From the NCBI RefSeq assembly GCF_009687885.1, contig NZ_BLAF01000006.1, positions 259,390 to 323,389 of the forward strand: a stretch of 64,000 nucleotides of DNA, read 5' to 3'. A program made the position numbers and the translations under genes. Source of the stretch: Acrocarpospora pleiomorpha (GTDB lineage Bacteria; Actinomycetota; Actinomycetes; Streptosporangiales; Streptosporangiaceae). The notes beneath the pieces are model-generated. The model was not told where the DNA came from. It saw only the letters and a list, made by a program, of their open reading frames with translations, and made no database searches. Positions 42,942 to 52,589 of the stretch are shown in pieces. Each line of letters opens with the position of its first letter. Position 1 is the first letter of the stretch.

Positions 42942-44948
42942 GTGAATCTGCCCGCCGAGACGAGCACCTTTGTCGGCCGCGACCTGGAATTATCCGAGGT
43001 CAGCCGATTAATGGGCGATTCACGACTGGTGACGCTGACCGGCCCAGGCGGGGTCGGCAAGACCAGGCTCGCCATCCGCGCCGCCGCCACCGCGGTGGAG
43101 CACGTTTACTTCGCCGAACTCGCCGCCGAGCAGAACGGCGACCTGCTCGCGCACGCGGTCGCCGCCGCGCTCGGTCTGCGCGAGCAGTCGGTACGGCCGC
43201 AGGCCGAGGTGGTGGCGGAACACCTGGCCGACAAGCGCTTGCTGCTCATCCTGGACACCTGCGAGCACCTCATCGCGGCCACCCGCGACCTGGTCACCCG
43301 CATCCTGGTCGCCGCCCCCGGCGTGCGCGTGCTGGCGACCAGCCGCCAGCCGCTCGGCCTGCCGTCCGAATGCGTCTACCGGGTCGAACCGCTCGCCGAC
43401 GCCGACGCCCAGCGCCTGTTCTGCGACCGCGCCGTCGCGGTCCTTCCCCAGTTCACCCCCACCGACGCGGTGGTACGGCTCTGCACCCGCCTGGAGGGCA
43501 TCCCGCTGGCGCTCGAACTGGCCGCCCGGCGGCTGCGCGCGCTCTCCCCGCAGGAGCTGGCCGACCGGCTGGATGATCGGTTCGCGCTGTTGGGCGGCGG
43601 GAGCCGTACCGGGCGGCATGACGGGCTGCGGTCGGCGGTGGGGTGGAGCCACGAGCTGTGCACGCCCGACGAGCGGCTGCTCTGGGCCCGGCTGTCGGTC
43701 TTCGCCGGGTCCTTCGACGTGGAGGCGGCCGGGCAGGTCTGCGCCGACGAGCGGCTCGGCAACGTGCCCGGGGTGCTGGCCCGGCTGGCCGACAAGTCCA
43801 TCGTGCGGGCCGACGACGACCGCTACCGCATGCTCGACACCATCCGCGAGTACGGCCGGGACTGGCTGCGCGAGCTCGGCGAGGAGGAACTCCAGCTCCG
43901 GCGGCACCGGGACTATTACCTGACCCTGGCCCGGGAGGCCGACGCCGACTGGTTCGGCCCCAACCAGTTCACCTGGGCGCTGTGGGTCCGCTGCGAGTTG
44001 CCCAACCTGCGGCTGGCCCTGGACCACAGCATCGCCAGCGCGGTCGGCCTGGAGCTGGTCGGCGCGCTGTGGTTCGTCTGGTTCTGTCTCGGCGAGATCC
44101 GGGAAGGGCGTTACTACCTGGACCGGGCGCTGGAACGCAACGGCAAGCCGGGACCGGCCAGGACGAAGGCGCTGTGGGCGGCGGCCTGGGTGTCGTTCGC
44201 CCAGGGCGACCTGGATCTGGTCGCGCATCGCACCGCCGAGGCCTGCGAGGCCGCCCTGGAGCAGCGGGACTGGGTCGGCGCCGGCTACGCCCACCTCAGC
44301 CTGGGCGCGCTGACCATCGTCAAGGGCGATCCCGAGCGCGGCGGCGTGACGGTGGAGCAGGCGATCGGCTACTTCGAGCGGGCGGGTGGGCGGCATGTCG
44401 GCAAGCTGGTGGCCGCGACCGTGCTCGGCCTGTGCCTGCTGATGCGCGATGAGCACGAGCGGGCCGCCGCCCTGATGGCCGAGCAGCGGGCCGAGTGCGA
44501 GAGCGCCGGGGAGGTCTGGGCGAGGTCGGGCGGCGATTACATCAGGTCCCGGGTGGAGCTGGGCCGGGGCGACCCGGTGGCGGCCGATCGGCTGGCGCGC
44601 GCCGGGCTGCGGGCGGTGTGGCGGTTCGGCGATCTGCTGAGCAGCGCGGTCGCGGTCGATCAGCTGGCGATGACGGCCTGCGCTGTGGGCGATCATCCGC
44701 GCGCGGCCCGGCTGCTCGGCGCGGGCCAGCGCATCTGGGATAGCTTCGGCCTGAGCCAGTTCGGCTCGCCCGACTTCGGCGGCCCTCGCCTGGAGACCGA
44801 ACGCCAGGTCAGGGCCGCGCTGGGCGACGCGGAGTTCGAGCGCGGATATCGCGAAGGCGAGCAGTCGCCGGAAGGCGCGGTCGGACACGCTCTGGGCGGG
44901 CTTCCCAATTCGCGAGTTGTACGGTGGAATCTTCCCGCTCCCGAATGA
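42942..44948 (+). CDS. STAND (NB-ARC-like) ATPase with TPR-like repeats, no output domain (copy 2)
   Basis: 668 aa. GTG start, 18 bases after copy 1. Walker A GPGGVGKT (34-41), Walker B RLLLILDTCEH (the family form with DxxEH), VLATSRQPLG, GIPLALELAARRL, WSHELCTPDERLLWARLSVF, then helical repeats. It has the same plan as copy 1 throughout, so it is a tandem duplication. Copy 1 has DGAD where this has DTCE, so the Walker B context has diverged. It also lacks a terminal DNA-binding domain. An ECF sigma gene follows 31 bases later. Confidence 0.82.
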   Translation: MNLPAETSTFVGRDLELSEVSRLMGDSRLVTLTGPGGVGKTRLAIRAAATAVEHVYFAELAAEQNGDLLAHAVAAALGLREQSVRPQAEVVAEHLADKRLLLILDTCEHLIAATRDLVTRILVAAPGVRVLATSRQPLGLPSECVYRVEPLADADAQRLFCDRAVAVLPQFTPTDAVVRLCTRLEGIPLALELAARRLRALSPQELADRLDDRFALLGGGSRTGRHDGLRSAVGWSHELCTPDERLLWARLSVFAGSFDVEAAGQVCADERLGNVPGVLARLADKSIVRADDDRYRMLDTIREYGRDWLRELGEEELQLRRHRDYYLTLAREADADWFGPNQFTWALWVRCELPNLRLALDHSIASAVGLELVGALWFVWFCLGEIREGRYYLDRALERNGKPGPARTKALWAAAWVSFAQGDLDLVAHRTAEACEAALEQRDWVGAGYAHLSLGALTIVKGDPERGGVTVEQAIGYFERAGGRHVGKLVAATVLGLCLLMRDEHERAAALMAEQRAECESAGEVWARSGGDYIRSRVELGRGDPVAADRLARAGLRAVWRFGDLLSSAVAVDQLAMTACAVGDHPRAARLLGAGQRIWDSFGLSQFGSPDFGGPRLETERQVRAALGDAEFERGYREGEQSPEGAVGHALGGLPNSRVVRWNLPAPE

Positions 44949-44979
44949 TCCCGTCCCCCTGGAAGATGATCCCCCGCGC

Positions 44980-45522
44980 ATGCAGGACGACGAGGCGATA
45001 GCCCGCGCGTTGTCCGGCGATCTGGGCGCCTACGAGGTGCTGGTCGCCCGGTACAGCGCTGTCGCGCACCGGACCGCGCACCTGCTCGGCGCGGGCCACG
45101 AGACCGAGGACGTGGTCCAGGAGGCTTTCGTCAAGGCGTACCGTCATTTGTCGGGATTTCGGCGGGATTCGGCGTTCAAGCCGTGGCTGCTGCGGATCGT
45201 GGCCAACGAGACGCACAACCTGACGCGTTCGCGGGGTCGGCGGGCCGAGCTCGCAGTCCGCCTCGGTCAGGAGCCTGAGGGCTTGTCCGCGGAAGGGGAT
45301 CCGGAAGAGGTCGTCGTCGCGGCCGACCGGTCGTCGCGTTTGCTCGCCGCCGTCCGAGGGTTACCTGATCGGGAACGTGAAGCGGTGGTTTGCCGGTATT
45401 TCCTGCAGTTGTCGGAAGCCGAAACTGCCGAAGTGCTGGGTTGCCCCGTGGGCTCGGTGAAATCCCGGACCTTCCGCGGCCTGCGGCGACTTCGAGAGGA
45501 GGTGGGCCGTGAACTTCTCTAA
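44980..45522 (+). CDS. ECF-type RNA polymerase sigma factor
   Basis: 180 aa from ATG 44980 (a reading frame from 44917 is longer but overlaps the upstream gene). Sigma-70 region 2 (GAYEVLVARYSAVAHRTAHLLGAGHETEDVVQEAFVKAYRHLSGF...FKPWLLRIVANE) and region 4 (LPDREREAVVCRYFLQLSEAETAEVLGCPVGSVKSRTFRGLRRL). The 3' end overlaps the next gene by 14 bases, so translation is coupled to the probable anti-sigma protein. Confidence 0.9.
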   Translation: MQDDEAIARALSGDLGAYEVLVARYSAVAHRTAHLLGAGHETEDVVQEAFVKAYRHLSGFRRDSAFKPWLLRIVANETHNLTRSRGRRAELAVRLGQEPEGLSAEGDPEEVVVAADRSSRLLAAVRGLPDREREAVVCRYFLQLSEAETAEVLGCPVGSVKSRTFRGLRRLREEVGRELL

Positions 45523-46333
45523 CGATTCTGATGACATTTCGGGATTCGGGGAGCTAGAGGACGAGCTACGCGCGCTGAGCGACGCACTGGCCGTCCCCGA
45601 GCCGAGCCCACCTGCCGACGTCGCCCGCGCCGTCCGCGCGACCCTGGAACGCGACGCTTCCGAGGCCGCCGCTCGGGGAGTTCGCCAGCGGTTCCGCTTG
45701 CGGCCTTCCGCGCTGGGAGCGCGCTTCCGCTCGCGAGGTTCCGCACCGGAAGCGCGCCGACGGTTCCGCTCGCGGATCGCGGCGATCGTCGCCGCGTTCC
45801 TCGTAGTGCTGGTGGCGGCCACCCCACAGGGCCGCGCCGCCGTCGTTTCCATCCTCCGCTTCGCCGGAGTCGAGATCCGCGTCGGCGAACCGGCCCCGCT
45901 CCCGTCCGGCGCGCCCTCCCCCCTGCCCGGCGAACGCCGCGTCACCCTGCCCGAAGCCCGCACCCAGGTACGGTTCCCCCTACTCGTCCCCACCGCCCTA
46001 GGCGACCCCGCCGACGTCAGAATCGCCGACGGCGGCCGAGTGGTCTCGATGTTCTGGCCCGGCATCCGCCTCGACCAGTACGACGGCCGCCTCCAAAGCA
46101 CCTGGCGCAAGGAACTGGGCCCACCCTGGCCGGAGGAGGTAACCGTCGACGGCGTCATCGGCATCTGGATCCAACAGCCCCACGGCCTCCAGTACACCCC
46201 AGCCACGGGCCCACCCCAGGACCTACGCCTAGCCGGACCAACCCTGATCTGGCAACACGGCCCAATCGGCATGCGCCTCGAAGGCCCCACCACCACCGTC
46301 GAAGCCCGCCAGATCGCCAACTCAGTCCGCTAG
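45509..46333 (+). CDS. Membrane protein, probable anti-sigma factor of the upstream ECF
   Basis: 274 aa. GTG start inside the end of the sigma gene. A cytosolic acidic head, an Arg-rich segment (~48-90) encoded by repeats of TTCCGC (45655-45777), one membrane helix (~90-106) and an extracytoplasmic domain of ~165 residues (PEARTQVRFPLLVPTALG, IRLDQYDGR...WIQQPHGLQY). There is no zinc HxxxCxxC motif. Role inferred from coupling with the sigma gene. Its stop forms a CTAG overlap with the convergent deaminase. Confidence 0.7.
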   Translation: MNFSNDSDDISGFGELEDELRALSDALAVPEPSPPADVARAVRATLERDASEAAARGVRQRFRLRPSALGARFRSRGSAPEARRRFRSRIAAIVAAFLVVLVAATPQGRAAVVSILRFAGVEIRVGEPAPLPSGAPSPLPGERRVTLPEARTQVRFPLLVPTALGDPADVRIADGGRVVSMFWPGIRLDQYDGRLQSTWRKELGPPWPEEVTVDGVIGIWIQQPHGLQYTPATGPPQDLRLAGPTLIWQHGPIGMRLEGPTTTVEARQIANSVR

Positions 46334-47343
46334 CCCGCCAGCCAGGTGTCGATCTCGGTGAGTAGTTCCTTCTTCAGGGAGTCCGGGGCCGCCGAGGAGC
46401 GGATCGATTGTCGGGCGAGTTCGGCGAGTTCGGCGTCGCGGAAGCCGTACACGTCTCTGGCCAGTTCGTACTGGGGGAGCAGGCGGGCGCCGAACAGGAG
46501 CGGGTCGTCGGCGCCCAGGGCGATCGGGACGCCGGCGTCGAAGAGTCGGCGCAGTGGTACGTCCTCGGGCCGTTCGACCACGCCGAGTCCGACGTTGGAC
46601 AGCGGGCACACCTCGCAGGCGATCTGCCGGTCGGCGAGTCGCTCCATCAGGCGGGCGTTCTCGGCGGCCCGCACGCCGTGCCCCACCCGGTCGGCGTCCA
46701 GATCGTCCACGCACTCGGCCACGCTGACCGCGCCCAGCAGTTCGCCCCCGTGTGGCACGGCCAGCAGGCCCGCCCGCTTGGCGATCCGGAACGCGCCGTC
46801 GAAATCCCTGGCCCGGCCCCGGCGCTCGTCGTTGGACAGGCCGAAGCCGATCACGCCCCGGTCCTGATACTGGGTGGCCAGCCGGGCCAGCGTCCTGGCG
46901 TCCAGCGGGTGCCGGGTGCGGTTGGCGGCGACGATCACCGCCATCCCGACCCCGACCTGCTTGGCGGCGCGTTCCGCCGCGTCCAGCATCAGCTCCAGCG
47001 TCGGGGTCAGCCCGCCGAACCGCTGGGCGTAACCCGAGGGGTCCACCTGGATCTCCAGCCAGCGCGAGCCTTCCGCCCGCTCGTCCTCGGCGGCCTCCCT
47101 GAGCAGCCGGTAGACGTCCTCGGGGCGGCGCAGCACCGAACGGGCGATGTCGTAGAGCCGCTGGAACCGGAACCAGCCGCGCTCGTCGGTGGCGCGCAGC
47201 TGCGGCGGCCAGTCCTGGACCAGCGCGTCCGGCAGGTGCACACCGTGGTCGATGGCCAGCTCGATCAGCGTGCTGTGCCGCATGGAACCGGTGAAGTGCA
47301 GATGGAGGTGGGCCTTCGGGAGGGCCAGGAGCGGGCGCGACAT
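46330..47343 (-). CDS. Adenosine deaminase-family protein
   Basis: 337 aa amidohydrolase. Metal-binding HLHLH (H12, H14, H16: PKAHLHLHFTGS), PHGGE, RVGHGV, the CPLSN substrate motif and the GADDP catalytic/metal Asp pair are all present, so activity on adenosine or a related purine (adenine or N6-modified) is expected. The start ATG has AGGAGA on its strand. It stands alone between two ECF sigma/anti-sigma pairs with no purine gene nearby. Confidence 0.9.
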   Translation of the reverse strand: MSRPLLALPKAHLHLHFTGSMRHSTLIELAIDHGVHLPDALVQDWPPQLRATDERGWFRFQRLYDIARSVLRRPEDVYRLLREAAEDERAEGSRWLEIQVDPSGYAQRFGGLTPTLELMLDAAERAAKQVGVGMAVIVAANRTRHPLDARTLARLATQYQDRGVIGFGLSNDERRGRARDFDGAFRIAKRAGLLAVPHGGELLGAVSVAECVDDLDADRVGHGVRAAENARLMERLADRQIACEVCPLSNVGLGVVERPEDVPLRRLFDAGVPIALGADDPLLFGARLLPQYELARDVYGFRDAELAELARQSIRSSAAPDSLKKELLTEIDTWLAG

Positions 47344-47416
47344 CTCCTTATCCTGCCGTAACAGCGCTCAACCTCGGGCGGGCTTCACGCGTTGTGGAGG
47401 GTCGAAAGGGGAGCTC

Positions 47417-47911
47417 ATGACCGAGGAAGACGAAGCGGCCTTCGACGAGTTCCTGGCCGCGCGCAGCACCGCGCTGCTCCGCACCGCCGTCCTGGTCTGC
47501 GGGGCGTCGCCGCATGACGCCGAAGATCTGGTCCAGGGCGCGCTGGAGCGGGTCTACCGGCACTGGGGTCGCATCCGGCACGACAACCCGGAGGCGTACG
47601 CCCGGCGGGTGGTGGTCAACGCGGCGATCAGCCGGGCCCGGCGCAACCGGGTGATCCAGGAGATCACCTTCGCCCGCCCGCCCGAGACCGCCGTGGACGC
47701 GGTCGACCACGGCCTGCGCGACGCGCTCATGGCCGAACTGCGGAAGCTGCCCGCCCGGATGCGGGCGGTGATCGTCCTCCGCTACTGGGAGGACATGTCG
47801 GAAGCCGAGACCGCCGCCGCCCTGGGCTGCGCGATCGGAACCGTGAAAAGCCAGGCGGCCAGAGGGCTCGCCCGGATCAGAGAGCGTCTTGTGGAAGGAG
47901 TGCCGGTATGA
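47417..47911 (+). CDS. SigE-family ECF sigma factor
   Basis: 164 aa from ATG 47417 with GGGGAG just upstream. Region 2 (FDEFLAARSTALLRTAVLVCGASPHDAEDLVQGALERVYRHWGRI...YARRVVVNAAIS) and region 4 (LPARMRAVIVLRYWEDMSEAETAAALGCAIGTVKSQAARGLARIRE) match the short actinobacterial SigE-type family. The ATGA overlap with the next gene indicates a coupled partner. Confidence 0.92.
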   Translation: MTEEDEAAFDEFLAARSTALLRTAVLVCGASPHDAEDLVQGALERVYRHWGRIRHDNPEAYARRVVVNAAISRARRNRVIQEITFARPPETAVDAVDHGLRDALMAELRKLPARMRAVIVLRYWEDMSEAETAAALGCAIGTVKSQAARGLARIRERLVEGVPV

Positions 47912-48489
47912 ACACCGAACACGCACTGAAGGAAGCGATGGCACAACATGTCGCGAACGTGCACGCCAGCCCCATGATGGGCCGGTCGGTGCGCCGCCGC
48001 AGCCGCCGCGCCACCATCAGACTCAGGACGGCGGGCGCCGCCCTGGTCACCGCCACGGCCGCCGTGGCCGTCCCGGTGACGATGAGCCTGACCTCCGGCC
48101 CGCCCGTCAGCGTGGCGGCCACCCCCACCCCCGAGGCCACCGACATCCTGCCCGCCCCTGTGACGCCCGAGCCGGTCACCACCCCCTTCGTGGTCGAAGG
48201 CGTCAGCGTCGGCTACCTGCCCCAGGGCTGTGACACCCCGGGCGAGTGCGGCGTATGGGTTGGCGTGTACAAGGACGGCGCCACGACCCTGGACCAGGAC
48301 GGCAGGCTGGACGGCAAGAAGGTCGCCGAGAACACCTACCTGAACGACGGCAACATGATCGCCCGAGTCCTCGACGACACGCACGGCGTGCTCGTCGTCC
48401 TGGAACCGAGCGTGGCCGAGAAGCTGGACGCGGCCACGCTCGAGGCCGAGCTCATCAAGGTCGCCGAAGGGCTCACCCTGGCGGGCTAG
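47908..48489 (+). CDS. Membrane-anchored partner of the SigE-type sigma factor
   Basis: 193 aa. It starts within the sigma stop (ATGA). A basic cytosolic head ([16 protein letters not shown]), one membrane helix (~40-58), a Pro/Thr linker and an extracytoplasmic domain with two Cys ([11 protein letters not shown]) that may bridge. No zinc anti-sigma motif. By position it is the anti-sigma or sensor protein of the pair. Its stop shares a CTAG with the convergent aspC stop. Confidence 0.7.
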   Translation: MNTEHALKEAMAQHVANVHASPMMGRSVRRRSRRATIRLRTAGAALVTATAAVAVPVTMSLTSGPPVSVAATPTPEATDILPAPVTPEPVTTPFVVEGVSVGYLPQGCDTPGECGVWVGVYKDGATTLDQDGRLDGKKVAENTYLNDGNMIARVLDDTHGVLVVLEPSVAEKLDAATLEAELIKVAEGLTLAG

Positions 48490-49685
48490 CGCGCCTCGGC
48501 GAACAGTTTGGCCAACCGGCTGATGCCCTCGGCGAGGTCCTCGTCACCGAGCGCATAGGAGAGGCGGAAGTAGCCAGGTGTCCCGAAGGCCTCACCCGGA
48601 ACCAGGGCGACTTCCGCCTCTTCCAGGATCAGCTCCGCCAGCTCCGCCGTCGTCGCGGGCCGCTGCCCCCGCAGCTCCTTGCCCAGCAGCTCCTTGACCG
48701 AGGGGTAGGCGTAGAACGCCCCGAAAGGTTCAGGGCACACCACGCCCGGAATCTCGTTGAGCAGCCGCACCATCGCCTGCCGCCGCCGGTCGAACGCCTC
48801 CCGCATCGCGGTCACCGCGGTCAGATCCCCGCTGACGGCCGCCAGCGCCGCCGCCTGGGCCACGTTCGACACGTTCGAGGTGGCATGCGACTGCAGGTTG
48901 GTGGCCGCCTTCACCACGTCGGCCGGGCCGATCAGCCAGCCGACCCGCCAACCCGTCATCGCGTACGTCTTCGCGACCCCGTTCACCACGACGACTTTGT
49001 CCCGCAACTCGGGCACGGCGGTCGCCACGCTGGTGAACTTGGCGGAGCCGTACACGAGATGTTCGTAGATCTCGTCGGTGACCACCCAGAGGCCCTTCTC
49101 CAGCGCCCAGCGGCCGATCTCGCCGATCTGGGCGGGGGAGTAGACCGCGCCGGTCGGGTTGGACGGCGAGACCAGCAGCAGCGTCGTCGTGCGCTCGGTC
49201 AGGCCCGCCTCCAGCTGCTCCACCGAGGCCAGGTAGCCGGTGCTCTCATCGGTGAGCACGTCCACCTGCACACCCCCGGCCAGCTTGATCGCCTCCGGAT
49301 AGGTGGTCCAGTACGGCGCGACCACGAGCACCTCGTCGCCCGGGTTCAGCAGGGTGGCGAAGGCTTCGTACACGGCCTGCTTGCCGCCGTTGGTGACCAG
49401 CACGTGCGCGGCGTCCACGGCGAAGCCCGAGTCGCGCTTGGTCTTCTCGGCGATGGCCTGCTTGAGCTCGGGCAGGCCGCCCGCCGGGGTGTACTTGTGG
49501 AAGCGCGGATTGCGGCACGCCTCGACCGCGGCCTCGATGATGTAGTCGGGCGTCGGGAAATCGGGCTCGCCGGCGCCGAACCCGATCACCGGGCGGCCGG
49601 CCGCCCGCATCGCCTTGGCTTTGGCGTCCACGGCCAGGGTGGCGGATTCGGTGATAGCGGCGACACGCGCGGAGATTCGGGTCAT
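48486..49685 (-). CDS. aspC: Aspartate/aromatic aminotransferase (class I, PLP)
   Basis: 399 aa. Fold type I aminotransferase of the AspC/AAT subgroup Ib (thermophile-type). PLP Lys239 in [37 protein letters not shown] and the C-terminal RLSYA are conserved. It transfers amino groups between aspartate and 2-oxoglutarate and perhaps other substrates. ATG start. It precedes the tRNA-Trp/secE block in the opposite orientation, a position I recall as common in actinobacteria. Confidence 0.92.
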   Translation of the reverse strand: MTRISARVAAITESATLAVDAKAKAMRAAGRPVIGFGAGEPDFPTPDYIIEAAVEACRNPRFHKYTPAGGLPELKQAIAEKTKRDSGFAVDAAHVLVTNGGKQAVYEAFATLLNPGDEVLVVAPYWTTYPEAIKLAGGVQVDVLTDESTGYLASVEQLEAGLTERTTTLLLVSPSNPTGAVYSPAQIGEIGRWALEKGLWVVTDEIYEHLVYGSAKFTSVATAVPELRDKVVVVNGVAKTYAMTGWRVGWLIGPADVVKAATNLQSHATSNVSNVAQAAALAAVSGDLTAVTAMREAFDRRRQAMVRLLNEIPGVVCPEPFGAFYAYPSVKELLGKELRGQRPATTAELAELILEEAEVALVPGEAFGTPGYFRLSYALGDEDLAEGISRLAKLFAEAR

Positions 49686-49791
49686 GACTCCATGTTTTCA
49701 GAACACGCCCCGTGTCTCCTCCGCAATTCCATCATCCGGACAACCCCGCACGGTAGCTTTGAGCTGCGGTGAAGGTGCGGCTGCCAACTGG

Positions 49792-49821
49792 TTCGACGAA
49801 GCAGCCATTCCCACGTACACT
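49792..49821 (+). promoter_or_regulatory. Possible promoter of tRNA-Trp/secE
   Basis: TTCGAC (49792-49797), 18-base spacer, TACACT (49816-49821), about 56 bases before the tRNA. A second -10-like TAGGGT at 49859-49864 lies closer but has no -35. Confidence 0.4.
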
Positions 49822-49876
49822 TCACCGTCTAGTGGGCCACAACGCCGAAACAGTCGGGTAGGGTGGTGCACGGCTT

Positions 49877-49949
49877 AGGGCACTAGCGCAATTGGTAGCG
49901 CACCGGTCTCCAAAACCGGCGGTTGGGGGTTCGAGTCCCTCGTGCCCTG
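49877..49949 (+). tRNA. tRNA-Trp (CCA anticodon)
   Basis: Full cloverleaf: acceptor AGGGCAC (49877-49883) / GTGCCCT (49942-49948), D stem GCGC/GCGC, anticodon stem CCGGT/ACCGG with loop CTCCAAA (anticodon CCA 49910-49912), T arm with TTCGAGT, discriminator G. The 3' CCA is not encoded. It lies just before secE, as usual in actinobacteria. Confidence 0.95.
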
Positions 49950-49996
49950 CGGAGTGCGGTCCGCGCACTATGAGGGCGTAAGAGCCGCCAGTTGCG

Positions 49997-50275
49997 ATGG
50001 ACACGACGGATCAGGTGAGGACTGTGGCGATCGACACGCGCGGCGAGGCCGCGGCACAGCCAGGCAAGCCGAGCGGCGAGAAGAAGAAACGCACCTCTCC
50101 CGCCCTTTTCTATCGGCAGGCCGTCAGCGAGCTGCGTAAGGTCATTTGGCCCACCCGGAAAGACCTGATCAACTACACCATCGTGGTGCTGGGGTTCTGT
50201 CTGATCATGGTGGGAATCGTGTCTCTGCTCGACTTCCTGCTGACGAAGGGCGTGCTCGCGGTCTTCGGTTCCTGA
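49997..50275 (+). CDS. secE: Preprotein translocase subunit SecE
   Basis: 92 aa. A cytosolic basic N-terminus, the conserved amphipathic [14 protein letters not shown] motif and a single C-terminal membrane helix ([23 protein letters not shown]): the short one-helix SecE of Gram-positives, clamping SecY in the translocon. ATG start, 41 bases before nusG. Start of the conserved secE-nusG-rplK-rplA string. Confidence 0.95.
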   Translation: MDTTDQVRTVAIDTRGEAAAQPGKPSGEKKKRTSPALFYRQAVSELRKVIWPTRKDLINYTIVVLGFCLIMVGIVSLLDFLLTKGVLAVFGS

Positions 50276-50316
50276 TCGCGCATGTCCAGTTCATCGAGGA
50301 AAGAGGAATAGTCACC

Positions 50317-51075
50317 GTGTCCGAGTCCCCGCTGCCGGTCGACGGCTCCCACGACGAGCACGACGAGTGGGAAGCCGAGACGACGGAAGAGGCAGAAGAG
50401 GTCGAGTCGGAGGTCGAGGAGGCCACCGGCGACGCTGAAGCCGAGGCTGTCTCCGCTGTTGACGAAGACGGTGATGTGCTTCCCGATGTCGACCCGATCG
50501 AAGAGTTCAAGCGCCAGCTCCGCGGCCAGTTCGGCGAGTGGTATGTGATCCATTCGTACGCGGGCTACGAGAACCGGGTGAAGCAGAACATCGAGAGCCG
50601 CACCGGCTCCCTCAACATGGAGGATTTCATCTTCCAGGTCGAGGTGCCGACCCACACGGTCACCGAGTTCAAGGGTGGCAAGAAGACGCCGATCAAGGAG
50701 CGGGTGCTCCCCGGCTACGTGCTGGTCCGGATGGACCTGACCGACGAGTCCTGGGCCGCCGTGCGGAACACGCCCGGCGTGACCGGCTTCGTGGGCCTGT
50801 CCAACAAGCCGAGCCCGCTCAACCTCGACGAGGTGGCCAAGCTGCTCGCGCCTGAGCCGACCGAAGAGGTCAAGAAGGCCTCCGCGAAGGCCACGGCCTC
50901 CACGGTCGAGTTCGAGATCGGCGAGTCGGTCACCGTCATGGACGGCCCGTTCGCCACGCTGCCCGCCTCGGTCAGCGAGATCAGCCCCGAGTCGCAGAAG
51001 CTCAAGGTGCTGGTGTCGATCTTCGGCCGGGAGACCCCGGTGGAGCTCTCGTTCAACCAGGTCTCGAAGATCTGA
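50317..51075 (+). CDS. nusG: Transcription termination/antitermination factor NusG
   Basis: 252 aa from GTG 50317 (AGAGGA 9 bases before). Residues 1-72 form the acidic extension typical of actinobacterial NusG (Glu/Asp/Ala-rich). The NGN domain follows from ~73 ([19 protein letters not shown]...[29 protein letters not shown]) and a C-terminal KOW ([19 protein letters not shown]...[14 protein letters not shown]). It binds RNA polymerase and acts on pausing and Rho termination, and couples ribosomes to transcription. Confidence 0.95.
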   Translation: MSESPLPVDGSHDEHDEWEAETTEEAEEVESEVEEATGDAEAEAVSAVDEDGDVLPDVDPIEEFKRQLRGQFGEWYVIHSYAGYENRVKQNIESRTGSLNMEDFIFQVEVPTHTVTEFKGGKKTPIKERVLPGYVLVRMDLTDESWAAVRNTPGVTGFVGLSNKPSPLNLDEVAKLLAPEPTEEVKKASAKATASTVEFEIGESVTVMDGPFATLPASVSEISPESQKLKVLVSIFGRETPVELSFNQVSKI

Positions 51076-51118
51076 CGCCAGGCATCTGTCCCTGTCCCGG
51101 GTCTCTGCTTCGGTCAAG

Positions 51119-51187
51119 TAGACTCGTCTAGTTCTCCCCGCCACGCGGGGACGCCCCAGGCTGCCCTCAGGCAGGTAACGCCGGGGC
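51119..51187 (+). promoter_or_regulatory. rplK promoter/leader with hairpins
   Basis: TAGACT (51119-51124) could be a -10. The leader then contains CCCCG/CGGGG (51136-51140, 51146-51150) and a larger stem GCCCC (51153-51157) / GGGGC (51183-51187) with inner CTGCC/GGCAG. The place fits an L1-type autoregulatory leader of the L11-L1 operon, but I cannot confirm the L1 site. Confidence 0.45.
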
Positions 51188-51220
51188 ACCACGGAAATCA
51201 TTGAGGACCCGGAGAGAGTC

Positions 51221-51652
51221 ATGCCTCCCAAGAAGAAAATCGCGGCGTTGGTGAAGGTCCAGCTTCCCGCTGGCCAGGCCACGCCCGCGCCGCCCGTCGG
51301 CACCGCGCTCGGTCCGCACGGCGTGAACATCATGGAATTCGTCAAGCAGTACAACGCGGCGACGGAAGCCCAGCGGGGCAACATCATCCCCGTCGAGATC
51401 ACCATCTTCGAAGACCGCAGCTTCACCTTCATCACGAAGACGCCCCCGGCGCCTGAACTGATCAAGAAGGCGCTCGGCCTCAAGGGCGGCTCCGCCAACC
51501 CGCTGAAGACCAAGGTGGGTCACCTCACCAAGGAGCAGCTGCGGCAGATCGCCGAGACGAAGATGCCCGACCTGAACGCCAACGACATCGAGATGGCCGA
51601 GCGCATCATCGCCGGCACCGCCCGGTCCATGGGCATCACGGTCGCCGAGTAA
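51221..51652 (+). CDS. rplK: 50S ribosomal protein L11
   Basis: 143 aa. Start [27 protein letters not shown], the loop with [15 protein letters not shown] and the RNA-binding C-terminal domain ([30 protein letters not shown]). Part of the GTPase-associated centre and target of thiopeptides. RBS GGAGAG upstream. It is cotranscribed with rplA 66 bases downstream. Confidence 0.97.
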   Translation: MPPKKKIAALVKVQLPAGQATPAPPVGTALGPHGVNIMEFVKQYNAATEAQRGNIIPVEITIFEDRSFTFITKTPPAPELIKKALGLKGGSANPLKTKVGHLTKEQLRQIAETKMPDLNANDIEMAERIIAGTARSMGITVAE

Positions 51653-51718
51653 GACTTTTCGCAACCCAGTGGAAGGGCCTCGCGCGGCCCGTACCACGAA
51701 CTCCATTAGGAGAAGAAA

Positions 51719-52432
51719 GTGAAGCGCAGCAAGAACTGGAAGAACGCGGCGGTGCAGATCGACCGCGAGGCCGTCCTGTCGCCGCTGGACGGCGTCCGGG
51801 TGGCCAAGAAGACCGCCACCACCAAGTTCGACGCCACCGTCGAGGTGGCCCTGCGGCTGGGCGTCGACCCGCGCAAGGCCGACCAGATGGTCCGCGGCAC
51901 CGTCAACCTCCCGCACGGCACCGGCAAGACCGCCCGGGTCCTGGTCTTCGCGACCGGTGACCGTGCCGAGGAGGCCCGCGCCGCTGGCGCCGACATCGTG
52001 GGCGCCGACGAGCTCATCGACGAGGTGGCCAAGGGCCGCCTCGACTTCGACGCCGTCGTGGCCACGCCGGACCTGATGGGCAAGGTCGGCCGCCTGGGCC
52101 GGGTGCTCGGTCCGCGTGGCCTGATGCCCAACCCGAAGACCGGCACCGTCACCCCGGCCGTCGGCAAGGCCGTCACCGACATCAAGGGCGGCAAGATCGA
52201 GTTCCGGGTGGACCGGCACGCGAACCTGCACTTCATCATCGGCAAGGCCTCCTTCGAGGAGCGCCAGCTGGTGGAGAACTACGCCGCCGCCCTGGACGAG
52301 GTGCTGCGGCTCAAGCCGTCCGCCGCCAAGGGCCGCTACCTGAAGAAGGTCACCTTCGCCACGTCCATGGGCCCCGGCATCCCGGTCGACCCGAACGCGA
52401 CGCGGGGCATGACCGCCGAGCTCGACGCCTGA
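51719..52432 (+). CDS. rplA: 50S ribosomal protein L1
   Basis: 237 aa. GTG start after AGGAGAAG. Family blocks are [58 protein letters not shown] and [16 protein letters not shown]. Binds 23S rRNA at the L1 stalk and usually represses its own mRNA. A terminator follows directly, separating it from the lipoprotein gene. Confidence 0.97.
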   Translation: MKRSKNWKNAAVQIDREAVLSPLDGVRVAKKTATTKFDATVEVALRLGVDPRKADQMVRGTVNLPHGTGKTARVLVFATGDRAEEARAAGADIVGADELIDEVAKGRLDFDAVVATPDLMGKVGRLGRVLGPRGLMPNPKTGTVTPAVGKAVTDIKGGKIEFRVDRHANLHFIIGKASFEERQLVENYAAALDEVLRLKPSAAKGRYLKKVTFATSMGPGIPVDPNATRGMTAELDA

Positions 52433-52449
52433 TCGTTTCAGGTCTGAAC

Positions 52450-52490
52450 GACCCCCATCCGGGTAGCCGGGTGGGGGTCTTCGTTTGTGT
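52450..52490 (+). terminator. Intrinsic terminator after rplA
   Basis: GACCCCCATCCGG (52450-52462) pairs with CCGGGTGGGGGTC (52467-52479), 13 bp with one G-U pair and a GTAG loop, then TTCGTTTGTGT. Confidence 0.85.
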
Positions 52491-52589
52491 GGGAGCCATC
52501 TTGTGTTGAGAAAGTGTGCGGATATCGCGCCGGCGACGCGTCGATCTTCCCGCGAACGTAGGCTCTGGGCGACGAAAGGACGAACCATA

